From: Climacium dendroides
Lineage: Eukaryota > Streptophyta > Bryopsida > Hypnales > Climaciaceae
Length of the DNA stretch: 64,000 nucleotides
Assembly: GCA_950106755.1 (NCBI GenBank)
Contig: OX467082.1
Span: 26,412,001-26,476,000 of the forward strand
Direction: 5' to 3'
Made by a program: the position numbers and the translations under genes. The notes under the pieces are model-generated. The model had not been told where the DNA came from and searched no databases. It saw nothing but the letters and a program-made list of their open reading frames with translations. Positions 12,526 through 24,021 of the stretch are shown here, piece by piece (the first letter of the stretch is position 1; the number at the start of each line of letters is the position of its first letter).

Positions 12526-13897
12526 TTTTCCACATAACAAATCCGTGAAAGAGTTTTCATACTTACATTTGGGATAAAATAATACCGGTACCTCCCATAA
12601 AATCTTGAATAGATCGATTTTTAATCTTCTGAATTATTAAAATCTTATAATCATATAGACAAAAGTGCAAAAATCTATTTAATTCAAAGAAAGTGGCAGT
12701 AAGGATCAGAAAACTTGACAGATGAAATTGAATGGATGAGACAGTCGAGGCCTGCAAACGTAAGGGACCAGAATTATGTCAGCCCTGATTATGGCATTCG
12801 AAGAACCTCTGGGAGTTCAGTCCAGGAGATTTTTAAGCGAAATTTCGATGAAAAGCAATGAACTCTTTTACAGGGAATATTTGGCAAAATATTCTTACTT
12901 TTCAGTGGATGAAATCTGGTACCAAATTTTAGGACAGTAACGCCTCTATTTTGGATGAATGTACATTGTTTTGGATTTATAATTTAAATTTCATCCATAG
13001 ATTGTAAGTTTCATCTATTTTATGGATGTAAAGAGCTTCATCCTCCCAGTGATTATCGCTTTCTGCACTGCCTACAATAAATGAAAAAACACCTGGGTCA
13101 GTCAGTACAAAGTCGTCAGTCGTCCCTAACCCTGCTACGAAGGCATCCAATTCATGCCCTATGCCATTCCTTTCGGTCCAAGGATTTTGAGAGTTGGACA
13201 AGGTGTATAGATTCTTCGTTACGAGGAACATACTGTTATGGCAATTGTAATGTTGTACACGACGTATGTATTCACCGGAGTGACAAAACGTTTTCTCCGT
13301 GTAATTATAAATCTCCTCACATCTCAGCGATCTTCACACAAAGGTACAGCCAGGATACTACTTGCACAACTATTTGAAGCATTTTAGCATAATTATGCAC
13401 TGTCATTTCTCGGAGATGCCAACCAAGTGTATGATTTAATGAGTTGATGTTAGTAGCAGAGTTCAGGAGACTGGACAGAATCAATTCTTTTAACATTTGG
13501 AATACCCACTACCGTTTTGCTTCTCAGTCAATTCTCACTCCATATTGCCAATAGAGAAGACACATTTCATCGACAGTCCACCACTCTAATCAAGCACCAT
13601 GTGCACAGAAATAGCTAGGTACACATCATGAAGAATAACAGAATGAGATTTAATCCTTGTTGCTTGGTTCCAAAATGCAGGAACTCGGAGAAGTGGAGAC
13701 ACTAGTCAAAAGAGCTAGAGCTCGATCCCCAGCTTCAGTTCAGTCAATGGTGAAAAATTACCACTCTAGTGTAAGAAAAGGGGGGATATGAGGCAGGTGT
13801 GCAACCCTGCGAAGATCAGAAAAATCTGCAACATATTCTCCATGCCGACAACCTTGCAGACTATTTACACAGGAAAACATCTAGTATTCCTAAAAAC
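12526..13897. other. Region downstream (3') of the FLA gene
   Basis: This should contain the 3' UTR of the minus-strand FLA gene. A minus-strand open frame at 12977-13231 (84 codons) has protein-like composition but no recognised domain, and I do not call it a gene. No unambiguous polyadenylation signal was identified. Confidence 0.4.
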
Positions 13898-14773
13898 CTA
13901 CATGGACAAACACACCAGGAAAGCCATCATAACACTGGAGAGGAGGCTCATGTTGGTGACCGAAGCGGCATTTGGAAGTTTAGCCGTCTGCGGAGACGAT
14001 GGTTCCATGCTGGGACCATCCGAACTATCTACAGGCGGGACGGGAGTGTCCGACACGGGTGGAGCGGGAGGGCTTGAAATAATTGGAGAAATCGGATTGA
14101 CAGGAGCAGGAGCAGCTTCAGGGGCAACAGCTCCCTTGTTGTATTTAGCTGTGTTGAGGATGCTGTCAATACCATGGACAGCAACGGTACTGTCGACGAA
14201 AATATCCTCGTCTACAATCAGGGAATCATCGAGTTTGTAGGAGTCCTGTACACTACTAGTCACGACGATGGCCACATTCGGTGCGGAAGTTGGGACCTTC
14301 GTGCCCGCAGGAAGGGTCAGAAGTCCTTGGTAGCTGTAGACTTTTGGAGTCGCATGGTATCCGAGGAGCGTTAGCAAGTAATCGGAGGAATTCATTAGCA
14401 CATTGCTGAATGCGTTGTCGTTGGGGGCGAACAAAGTCATTCCCGTCTTGACGATGCTGTTGGCCATGGGAAGGCTATCAATAAGGCCGGCGATGGCCCC
14501 GTAATGGCCTGCTGCTCGTAGGGAACCCACCACTTTTTCATGCAGAGTCAGAGGCTTAGGGGCAGGTACTGGGGCATGAACAGGAGCAGGAGCAATTGCA
14601 GGTACAGCTGCAACTGGCGCCGCTACTGGCGCCACCGGTACTGCTGCTGCTGCTACTAGAAATGCTGGCGACGTACTCCAGCGAGCAAGAGGGAAGAGCA
14701 GGGCACAGTAAATAAAGGTAGTGAAGACTGTCTGCGCCCCCATTCTAGAGGGGTGGAGGTTAATCACCGCCAT
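13898..14773 (-). CDS. Fasciclin-like arabinogalactan protein (single FAS1 domain)
   Basis: A 291-residue secreted cell-surface protein in one uninterrupted exon. In order: a hydrophobic N-terminus typical of a signal peptide (roughly residues 11-45); an Ala/Pro/Val-rich stretch with many AP and PAP steps (about 44-74), which is the arabinogalactan glycomodule type; one FAS1 domain (about 75-210) with an H1-like segment TLFAPNDNAFSN (113-124), a YH pair (139-140) and an H2-like segment VDSTVAVHGIDSIL (193-206); a second Pro/Ser/Ala-rich stretch (about 215-263); and a hydrophobic tail after small residues (about 268-291), as expected of a GPI-anchor signal. The family acts in cell adhesion and wall assembly at the outer plasma membrane. 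Met11 gives a cleaner signal peptide than Met1, so the true start may be 14743. No neighbour suggests co-function. The partner and exact role are unknown. Confidence 0.9.
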   Translation of the reverse strand: MAVINLHPSRMGAQTVFTTFIYCALLFPLARWSTSPAFLVAAAAVPVAPVAAPVAAVPAIAPAPVHAPVPAPKPLTLHEKVVGSLRAAGHYGAIAGLIDSLPMANSIVKTGMTLFAPNDNAFSNVLMNSSDYLLTLLGYHATPKVYSYQGLLTLPAGTKVPTSAPNVAIVVTSSVQDSYKLDDSLIVDEDIFVDSTVAVHGIDSILNTAKYNKGAVAPEAAPAPVNPISPIISSPPAPPVSDTPVPPVDSSDGPSMEPSSPQTAKLPNAASVTNMSLLSSVMMAFLVCLSM

Positions 14774-16490
14774 TATGCTGCCAAAAATGAACGTCCTGTC
14801 TCGCCAACACTTATCACTTCGGTACCTGTCTCACAGTGACCTCTCGTCACAATTGTCCGGAACTGATGACGACTGGGCTGCTGCATTACATTAAATCTTA
14901 AGTTAGTTTCATTGTAAAAATGCCACATACCAGATGATCAAGAATGAGCAATGCAATTTAGTTTCTACTCATATCAATGCAAATCTCCTCAAGTAAAAGA
15001 TTCAAGAAGTGCCCAACAGAATATCCAACGGAAGACCAAATTGGACACCAGTAAATGTAGCAAATAGCGCTGATTCGGGGACAGAACCATATAAATGTGA
15101 TTGGTAAAGCTAGAATCCACGTATTCCTTTATATCTCATGCTAAGTGCTATGTCGAGTTCTAAGAGCGGAATGTGATGTACTCTTTAAGGCTACATTGTA
15201 GAAATTAATCTTAAGAAAGCTGAGTTGACTAAGCTGTTCATGAAGAGCTGGAAGTTACTCAGAAAGAAGACGTCAATTCCAGAATTCAAGAGAACGCGAA
15301 ATGCCGGCCCTCTCTGTGTATATTGGAGCCTGAAGAATACCAATTCGCTCAGAACACAAAACTTCGTTACTAAGCAGTACTAATAAGAGCCTAAATGTGT
15401 AGCTACATTTTCTTCAACGACCAAGACGTTGATCAAGGAAGTTAAGAACTTTCAACCTTATCACGTGTACCCAAACCTATCTAAATGAAGTCGCACACGT
15501 CTGCTACCTAAAGACTCTTTCCACTGCCTTCCTTTGCAGATGCAGAGACACGCAGATACCTCGCAGGGCCAGCAAACAGACATTCATGCCAATCAGGTCT
15601 CTCAAAAACACAAGTTTCAAGAAACTCTAGACTCTCATTGCTTCGAACCAGCTTCCCCTTTGTAACAATGCAGCGAGACTCGCGGCCTCCTCCAACAGTA
15701 GCCAGCTAGGTTCTAACTGTCACAACCTGCTGTAGTCTACAACCTTCAAGGCTTCGTACCTACCACTTCCCTCAGAAACAGCAAAGATAACACAAGCTAC
15801 CGTTACACAGCTATACAGAAACAGTTTCTTAATCCTCTGCCAAGTTATTTCCACCGTCAATGCACCTCGTGTTCCAGTTCAACACAAGTAGCGACCGAGC
15901 TCCACACACTACAATGCGAAACCGGCCTTCAACGAACTTGAACTCTTCAAAATGCACCGAAGTCTACTTCCACGAGTTACAGAATCTGTTTAAAAACCCT
16001 CGTAACTATCTATTTCAAACGTCAATGCACCGAGGCATGTTAGTTACTTAACACCCTCGCTCCTAAAATACAATGCCAGTTCGAAACCGCACATAACAAA
16101 AACGTCGAGCCTCCAACCAGAGTCAAGTATAACCACAAGCTTGATAAGCATATGTATATACGTTGCTGACCAGCGGTAAACGAAACCCGGTGCAAGCGAA
16201 ACCTAAGTCCAGGAGTTCCTAAAAGAGCTAGGCAATGAAAGTGGCAAGGACACCGTGACATAGATACACCTGAACACTGGTGACGTTGAAGAAAGGTATG
16301 AAAGCAAGACCTGCAATGCGAAGAAGACATGGAAAAGAGAGAGACCCTAACACACACGAGGCATGCACATACCGCAGCAGTGGGCGGCAAGTTCTAAGGA
16401 AGAAGAACAAAGGGAGCCTCTGCAAATGGGGAAGCTGCAATGGCGGCAACAACAGGATGTCTAAACGTTTACTGTACGTTAGAATTTAGA
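14774..16490 (-). promoter_or_regulatory. Presumed 5' region of the FLA gene
   Basis: This lies directly upstream of the minus-strand FLA start and is GC-richer and less repetitive than most of the window. A TATA-like GATATAAAGG (minus, about 15128-15138) lies ~350 bp upstream of the start. It could be the core promoter if the 5' UTR is long, but that is a guess. Open frames at 16040-16452 have no known motif. Confidence 0.35.
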
Positions 16491-16737
16491 AGATGACTTG
16501 TTCTACTGTGGAACTGGCATGGACTCTTCCCCCCCGCCCTCCAGCCCTCAAATCTCTGCTAAACCCCTCTGCTAAGTTAAAGCTTAACCCTCTTCAATGG
16601 CTGGAATTGTTTACCGGTAGGTTTGTATTCTTGAATTGTGGTCTGCATAACAAGTTGCAGGCACTGTAATTGTCAGGTCTTGTTGGTAGCTTTAAAAAAT
16701 TCTAACCATTTGGGTGAATCCACTCATGCTGTAAGAC

Positions 16738-17028
16738 TTAAGGTAGGTACACCCAAAACCGCCACTTTTTGCTACTGAGCCTATTTTCTATTATTAGACT
16801 GGTCAAATTTTCATATGTTCTTGTTGACAAGTGAAAGGAGGTTCCAACGCACCAGAGAACATGGCATTTGGATATTTGTATGCAAAAGTTATTAAGGAAC
16901 AAAGTTTGGTTCTGAAAGCGTTTCTTCCACATAGGTACAGAACTGATTTTGGAGATGTACATGTAGATGTACATGCAGCATAGATGGCGGTTTAAGGTCA
17001 GTGGCACATTTGGGTGTACCTACCTTAC
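16738..17028. mobile_element. TTAA-type MITE, TIR GGTAGGTACACCC
   Basis: The left flank is TTAA (16738-16741) and the right flank TTAC (17025-17028), one substitution from a 4-bp duplication. The termini GGTAGGTACACCCAAA and their mirror image at 17009-17024 match over 16 bases. It shares the 'TTAA|GGT...CACCC' layout with 12078-12525 and has an older inverted relative at 7146-7450. About 290 bp, non-coding. Confidence 0.65.
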
Positions 17029-18299
17029 TTGGTTTCAACTCCCTTCAATTTTATTTTGACCAGATTTTTGAATCCCTATAATTCTTTGCAATTGGGAGCA
17101 AATTTGCATGTGTTTCAATGTGTACTGGTACAGTCTGTGTTGGTGCCACAACTTCAACGTCCTATCTCATACTCATATAAAAATTTTAAAATGGGCTATT
17201 TTTCTTCTTTTTGGAACTGTGATGGCAAAATTACTTTTGATATTTTGCATGTGAAGTTTCATTACATTTCTAAAACTTGTGACTGACCATTCTGTTTGTG
17301 TCCATTAACATAATTCTATCTGTGATGTTGGTACACTTCAATCAATACAAAATAATAGATATTGTAAATAATGGCTAGGATGTACCTCCATTATGGAACA
17401 TTCGCAACCAGTTGTTGAAAATGTGTTTGACTTGAAATAAGACCATGAAAGGTTTTTAACATAATTGTTATTGTGTGGAGTGGATTGAATTTTTGTTTGA
17501 GTGGTTGGGATTGGTGAATGTAGATGGATGAGATATTGAAGTGGTTTGAATATTTGAACCTTCATTTACATAAGTTTTGAAGCTTAATTTTTTTACTCAG
17601 TCAATTAGCACTCACCATGAACTTCCCATTAGAGTGCTATATATTTAGTAGGTGCAACTCTAATATGACATCTTCTTTTCACTTTTCCTCTCAATGGATT
17701 TTTTGGAGGATTCCAAGAACACCATTGTTAGTCTCCCAATTACATAAGCATGCTCATACATGCAAAAAAATATATACTAGGACTTGCCAAGTGTGAGTAG
17801 ATAGCCTCCATTGAAGACACTTAAAACTATTTGAGGTATGTGCACTTGTAATCAACACTATCCAAAATGCACTCTGCACATTTAGATCCAAAAATGTCAC
17901 AAAAATATAGATATTAATTATATTAGATTTAAACAACTAAAATATGAAGTCTACAAAAGCCTAATGTTGTTTTAATTTCTATAGACATTACTTTGAGAAT
18001 TCATAATTTATTTATATAGTGTCCAAATAATGTATGTTGAAGTGCAATGAAATTTTTTTTTAGTTTCAATAGGATTTCATAAAAATGATTTATGTTTAAT
18101 AATAATAATAATAACAATGTTCAATTCTAATTAGTAATGATAATAGAAGTACTCAACTTATTCTATTTCATATATATCATATCAAATTCTAAAGTGAGTA
18201 CATTTTCATGTACAATCCCTAAAGCATCTTTAGTCTTATTAATATATTTACTTTTGAAATGTATTTCCAACTTTTGAATGCAATGTATAATTAGAACTC
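17029..18299. other. Intergenic, nothing recognised
   Basis: AT-rich, with a short (AAT)n-like run near 18097-18115. Open frames of 60-90 codons lack motifs. Confidence 0.4.
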
Positions 18300-18655
18300 A
18301 AAAAATTGTATCATGGGAAGTACATCCAAAAGCACTTTGAGTAGGTACAAGAAAATTCAAATTCAAACATTAGACAACTACTTCAAAAACAAGATAAAAG
18401 TCCAAAAATTATAGAGGTCTTGGCCAATCCCTATTACCAAAGCAAAATTTGGTCTTTGATATTCCAAATGTGAAAAAATGTAATCAAATGTGGAGTATCA
18501 ATGGCCAAATTTTGTTTTGATAACTATGATTTGCTAAAATCTTAGTATTTTTTTACTTTTACCTTTGCTTTTGAAGTATTTTTCCAATGTCTAAATTTGA
18601 ATGTTTTGTACCAACTCAAAGTGCTTTTGAATGTGCTTCTAATGATATAAATTTC
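18300..18655. mobile_element. Long foldback element
   Basis: Most of the sequence is self-complementary. The left arm beginning near 18303 (CATCCAAAAGCACTTTGAGT at 18323-18342) is mirrored by the right arm ending near 18656, and pairing continues towards the centre. Arms are about 170 nt with moderate divergence and a small centre. Transcripts could form long hairpins. No target duplication was resolved. Confidence 0.6.
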
Positions 18656-19588
18656 AAGTTCTAATTACAATAGAACTTCTAATAATAAGCATCACTCTAT
18701 CAAGTAATCAATCTTTCTAAAGTAGTATTGATTGCTTACGTACAAACCTCATGAATGCATGTGTCCCCCCCCCTATTGTAAATAATGTAATAAACCTTTC
18801 TAATGTAATGTATCAAGTCGATCCCGACCAAGCTCTTTAGAACAGTCCACTGTGGTTAGATGATTGATAGTGGACACCTAGGGAATGACCCCATTACGGG
18901 GTTTTTTAATACATCTTATATGATAGTAATGGAGTGATTAGTGACTTCATTAAGAACTTCCAACTTTTTAGCGTGAATTCATTGTAAGTAGTGACAAAAT
19001 GAGCATGATGAATTCAGATTTTGTTAGTTCTAAAGTAGTCTACAAACTCTTTTGGTCCATGATGCATTGAACACTTCAAAAACTCACAGCAAATTCATAC
19101 TTTGTCAAAAAACCCAACATAATTTCAATTGCTCCCACTGTTTCTCACACTTGTAATAATGTAGGAAAAAAAATTGAAAAACTTCATTAACAACATGAGG
19201 TCAAACTCCTAATTCTGACTGCAGTGGTCCGTTTTACGTTAAGTTCTACTGTATACATGACTCAAAAGTTGGAAATCCAGTTTGGAGGGTCAATATACTG
19301 TTACAACTGAAGATGCTATTTTGTAATCACAAATGCAACAGCATATGGACTTCCAAATTTTGGAGGCAAGCTATGATACGGTAGTCCTCCCACTTACTGA
19401 TGAATTGTGTGACTGCGCAGTACATGAATTGAGTATGAATTGAGTACAGTACAACTGAGGTAAGCTGGGCTTTTCTCATCATGAGAGCTGATTGCCTGCT
19501 TCACCCTCCTCTGATGATGGGCGAAAGCACGAGAAGAATCACGCGTGTGGCCCATTCCTCATCCAAAATTTTCAACAAGCATCAGCAC

Positions 19589-19705
19589 CAGGGCTTTTTT
19601 GGGGGCAAAATTTTTTAGAAATCTGACTTCTCTGGCTTCATCCCTCCAAAAACTGGCCTCTGTAGAACTGCCAGCAAAGGGACACTGTTCCAAAAAAAAG
19701 CCCTG
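19589..19705. mobile_element. hAT MITE with perfect 8-bp target duplication
   Basis: The 117-bp element begins CAGGGCTTTTTTGG and ends with the mirror CCAAAAAAAAGCCCTG. It is flanked on both sides by ATCAGCAC (19581-19588 and 19706-19713). The 8-bp duplication and CAGGG terminus are hallmarks of the hAT superfamily. Too short to code for anything; it would need a transposase elsewhere in the genome. Confidence 0.85.
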
Positions 19706-19739
19706 ATCAGCACTACAAGTGATCACCTTGTCGTCATCA

Positions 19740-20450
19740 TCCAGGTGGATTGCCATGTCAGGTTGCTCTGTCATGAAATTGTTGTGGGGTATTTTGAAAA
19801 TGATGTATATGAAACTTTCAATCATTATAGTTGTTGTAAAATTATAGTTTTTTTTTATGGAATTTCATGAATATGTACGAAATGTGTGTAGTCTTTGATT
19901 ATCTTGAGTGATTTTTTAAGGGACCCAAATGTCGACTAGGCCTTGGAAGGGAGAATAGTTTCAATAAATATGATAGTAAGTATGCATTTATGAACTAAGC
20001 TTAAAAGTCATTATTTTGTTCCTTGATTTTTGTAGTAGTACCCAAGGAAATAAATTTTACTTATCAAGTTTAAGGGGCTATAATTTGGCTTCTTGCCAAT
20101 CCAATGAATTAAAGTTTTAATTTTGTAATTTTACATTCCAAGAAGTATTATCAAATGAATCCATATTATAATGTTCAAATTAAAGAGGGAAGCTCAAATG
20201 CGTAACCAATGTCTTATGAGAAGCTTGATGTATATTGTACACCATAAATCAAAGTTTTAACTTGGGAATAAGTACAAGAATTGTATACGTATTTGCGGTT
20301 GAGAAATCCTCTTAAATATAGAATCCAAAATTTGGAATAAATTTTTCTAGTGCATTTTCAATTTGGTGATTAAAAGTTAGTAATATTTGAGGCTTTTTGT
20401 CATTCTTGAATACAAAACAGTTAAAGGGGGCACTGAGAAAAAATCCCAAA
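19740..20450 (+). repeat. Dispersed repeat family G, copy 1
   Basis: About 0.7 kb, found again in opposite orientation at 25105-25832. Shared landmarks include TTGCTCTGTCATGAAAT-like, AGCTTGATGTATATTGTACA and GTCATTCTTGAATACAAAA segments. No TIR or LTR ends are evident and no coding. Class unknown. Confidence 0.65.
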
Positions 20451-21481
20451 CAAAGAGTAACATCAAAAATTTATAGAAAAATCGCAAATTTGAATTCGAA
20501 CAATTTAAGCAATAAGTACATGGGCCACCTTATTGGTTTGTTTGTTACACAATGATTGAAAAATATATTTAATAATACCCTCCTATATTAATAAATAATA
20601 CTGATAATCTAATAATTACCACTTGCAAGTTTGGAAAGCAAGTTTTTTTTTTTTTACTTTGTTTGCAATCTGAAAGGTACATCCTTGCCTAATTTTTGTG
20701 ATTGCCCATAGAACCTACCTCCAAACAAAGCGACAAGGATAGCTTTGGTAATCTATGTCCTTGAGACATGAATAGTCAAACTATGTCCAATGAACTCTTC
20801 ATTTGTGATGGTCTATTGGCTAACATTATTAATATTGTTATTATTAAATTGCCTTCAAGATCGTACATGGGTGATTGCAAGAAACATTAGATGTTTTTCA
20901 GCCACGTTTTCAACTGCATTGGAGGGCCATTTCAGTCTTGTTCTCCATGTTGGGAACTAGTTAGTGTTGGCCAAAACTTTTTTTAAAAACCTAAACTTAA
21001 ACTTTTTAAAAATTCAAAAAAATATTATTATTTAACGTGGCAATCACTTTGCCATGTCAAACTACTACTATAGTCGAGTTCTCGCAATCCAATAATTCGT
21101 GGTAGCTAGCAGCCCTATAGTCCATCTGAATTTCTTCTAATGGGCCAAACAATTTTAGTAGGGTTTAGCCAAGCCGGTTATGTCTTCTACTATAATTTTT
21201 GAAGTTATGATTCCAATAAACTTAAATTTTTTCCATTAAAGACACTCTCTCTTTCACATGGGCTAAAATTACTTGTAAAATTAAACAATTTTAGCAATTT
21301 AACTACAATAAAGTAAACTCTATTACATTTTATCTACATCTAGTCCCATGCCCAAGTTACACATGTAGGTAGAACATACACACTCTAATCTTGGAAATAC
21401 ACGGTCCCTAATAACCAAGATAGTCACCAAAATACTCCAAATTAATTGTTGAACCAATAAGTGTATTCTTTGTTTTTACAA
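20451..21481. other. Intergenic, nothing recognised
   Basis: AT-rich sequence with poly(T) runs; no gene or bounded repeat found. Confidence 0.4.
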
Positions 21482-21709
21482 TTAATCCTTAAAGGATGAC
21501 GAGGTGACTTGGGAAATCATTAGTTTTTATGACCCTATAAAGCATTAGCTTAAAAAATTGTAAAAGCACTCATTGCAAGACAAACTACTGTAGAAAACCT
21601 CCCCTTTTCTTGCAAAATTCTAAGGATGAATAGTTACACTTTTGTTCTACATAGAGATCCTTTGCCATCCATTGGACGCAAAACGTCTACCTGGATGTTT
21701 AAGGATTAA
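21482..21709 (+). mobile_element. TTAA MITE family A, complete copy
   Basis: TTAA at 21482-21485 and 21706-21709 bound termini of the form TTAATCCTTAAA...TTTAAGGATTAA. Length (228 bp) and sequence match the copy at 63746-63972, for example CATCCATTGGACGCAAAACG and the AAAAGCACTC block. TTAA targets and CCTT-type termini suggest a piggyBac-mobilised MITE. Non-coding. Confidence 0.7.
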
Positions 21710-22754
21710 AAATGAAGCCATCCATCTAACCTTTTAGGTGTGCAACATCCTTAGAGGGTGAAATTCTTCGCATAATAAATAAATACATGAAATAATGCTG
21801 CTGTATTATATAGTTCATCCTAAGAAGGGTGCTTTCAAATAAGGTAGTGAATGCTCCCCTTGGGTCTTCAGGGTATTGGTTTCTGGCTGTTGTTTGGTTC
21901 TGTCACCATGCTTGCTTGTCTAAGCTGGTTGTCATGCTGCCTGAGTGGCCTCTGTTGCTCTTGTGTGGGTTCCTGTAGTGAGTTTTTAGATTGTAAAAAA
22001 GCAAAAATAATAATAATAATCATCTACCAAGTGCATGTTCCTCTATTTCTACGTACGTTTTCCTCCTTATCAATGGAAACTGTCCATGTGTTTCAAGGAA
22101 AAATTACAAAAATGAATACTATTGTAAAGATATTTCAGCCCTGCCTGTACTACTTGAAACACATTACAAATAGTGTCCCTTTGATAGATAAATCAGTTAG
22201 TGTGGCAGAGCCCGACACTATTATCAAGTGTACGTTGCTATCTTGGGGAACTGGTAAAAATATAAGGTTCGTTCACCGCAGGCACGTGAATGAGTGCGTG
22301 AATGGTGGTGCACACTGAATGGGCCATGATGAGCCATCAACAGAGCTGGAACCTAGATTCCTAGAATCCATTGTCAGCAGGCACATCAGAGCTTACACCC
22401 ACCCAGGAAACCTGCCCAGGTGCTCGCAAGCTAAGCTAAGCTAACTTATAAGGTAAGGTAAGGTGGAGGAGCAGACGACACAGATGAAGAGACGATAAGT
22501 TAGAACAACTGAATGCACACAATCCCAGTTGCTGCAGTGGCCTGAAATCTTCACCACATGCAAGATCAAGCTGGGAACGAAGAACTTGAGGTTCTGAAAC
22601 TAAGGAGCAACAGGGGAGGGTACTTAACTTACTGCAATCGTAAGGGAGGTGCCAGGGGGGTGGGGGTGGGTGCCACCTAAAATGTAAAGCAGGCATTCAT
22701 GTCTGCAAATTGATGGGACACCCACTTCCACTCCAAATTGAATGCTAATGGAAG
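21710..22754. other. Intergenic, one unassigned ORF
   Basis: A 155-codon open frame (21851-22318, plus) contains a Cys/Leu-rich N-terminus that could form membrane segments, but nothing matches a known family. A short AAGGTAAGGTAAGGT run lies at 22449-22463. I do not call a gene. Confidence 0.35.
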
Positions 22755-23957
22755 TTAACCCTTAACCCCTAAACGTCACAGGTCCAACCAGGCTTAAAAA
22801 CTGCCTTCCTTTGCAATTCTGAAAAGTCAAAATTAGAGTAAGGTATGAAGGTCTCAACCGTATAATATTGTAGTGTGCATGTTGTAGATGGTGTGAAACA
22901 AATTTGGGGTCATTTGACTGTTTAGATTGAAAGATTATAATGTTTTAGTGTTGAAAAAAGGTGCTGAAATTTTCTTGAAAACACATTTGGAGGTGAAATT
23001 CGATTTCTAAACCTACTCAAATGAAAAAACTTTAAACTACAAAGTGATTCAAAACCAGAATATATACAATTTGATGAAAGAAATATCATTCAAATGAATC
23101 ATTGTGGCTGCAAAATGGATTTGAAATGTTAGAAAACAGTGAAAAAAGTAACAAAAAATCACATCTATGACTGAACCTCTTTCTACTAAAATGCTTCTCA
23201 GTCACTCATAACTTCTTGGATTTCTATGAAATTTTAACCACACAAACTAGACTAATATGCGCAACTTCTCCAACAAGTTTTATTGGATTTGGACATTTTA
23301 TGAAGAAGTTATAGGCCACCAAAGTTCACTAGAATTCACCAATGTTTGGATTTTGAACTTTGAATTGCTCCCAATCATTCGAAACAACTCGGATTGACAT
23401 GAAAACTTTACCACAATAATTAGACTTTAGTGGAAAAAAAACCCAACAAATTTGATTGAAAACAAACATTAGATTACAAAGATACAAGCCCCCAAAGTGG
23501 CAGCCACCAAATGCAGTTTGGTGAGCTCAAATTGAACCTATGAACTTTGATTGGTTCCCAAAACTATTGTACATCTTGTATTGATCTGAAAATTTTATCA
23601 CACAAACTAGACTAGTATGCGCAACTTCTCCAACAAGTTTTATTGAATTTGGACATTGGATGCAAAAGTTACAACCCTTTGAATTTGACTTTAGACTGTG
23701 AGGACGTTTTGGGTCCTCTGTGACGTTAAGGGGTTAAACAACGAGCCCATCATCATGGAAATCATCTGTTTGGGTACCTTGTGAATTGTTACCTTAAAAA
23801 AGGAAAAAGCACTTGTTGAAAGAGAAATTATTGTAGAAGATCTTTCTTTTTTATACAAAATTTGAAGGATATATGGTTGCACTTCTATCCTACATGGAGA
23901 GATTTTTTGTCATTCATCGGTCAAAATACAGCTTCTACGTCGTTGAAGGATTTACGT
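22755..23957 (+). mobile_element. TTAA MITE family A copy, split by a nested element
   Basis: The left terminus TTAACCC (22755-22761) and, after the nested insertion, the body from 23734 onward (CATGGAAATCATCTGTTTGGG and so on) align with the intact family A copy at 63746. The insertion sits at the TTAA 4 bases inside the terminus, which is part of this family's own end (TTAACCCTTAAAC). The right end near 23957 is decayed. Confidence 0.65.
22762..23737. mobile_element. piggyBac-like non-autonomous element, ~970 bp, nested
   Basis: TTAA at 22762-22765 and 23734-23737 flank termini CCCCTAAACGTCACAGG (left) and, as reverse complement of the right end, CCCCTTAACGTCACAGAGG. The interior has three diverged repeats at roughly 180-bp spacing (starting near 23218, 23390 and 23580), each with a segment like CACACAAACTAGACTA...CAACTTCTCCAACAAG. 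No transposase. The TTAA target with CCCCT ends is the piggyBac signature. Confidence 0.75.
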
Positions 23958-24021
23958 ACAAAGCACTAGGTGTATGCTTTGCATAAAATGCAAGTGACTA
24001 AACATTGTCTCCATCACATTA

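Noticed and set aside
13788..14374. Plus-strand open frames (150, 92 and 66 codons) over the FLA gene
   Set aside because: Antisense shadows of the FLA coding sequence, with no domain of their own.
18880..18910. Hairpin CCCCATTACGGGG followed by T-run, like a bacterial terminator
   Set aside because: A single short hairpin in a eukaryotic context with no neighbouring gene; chance is likely.
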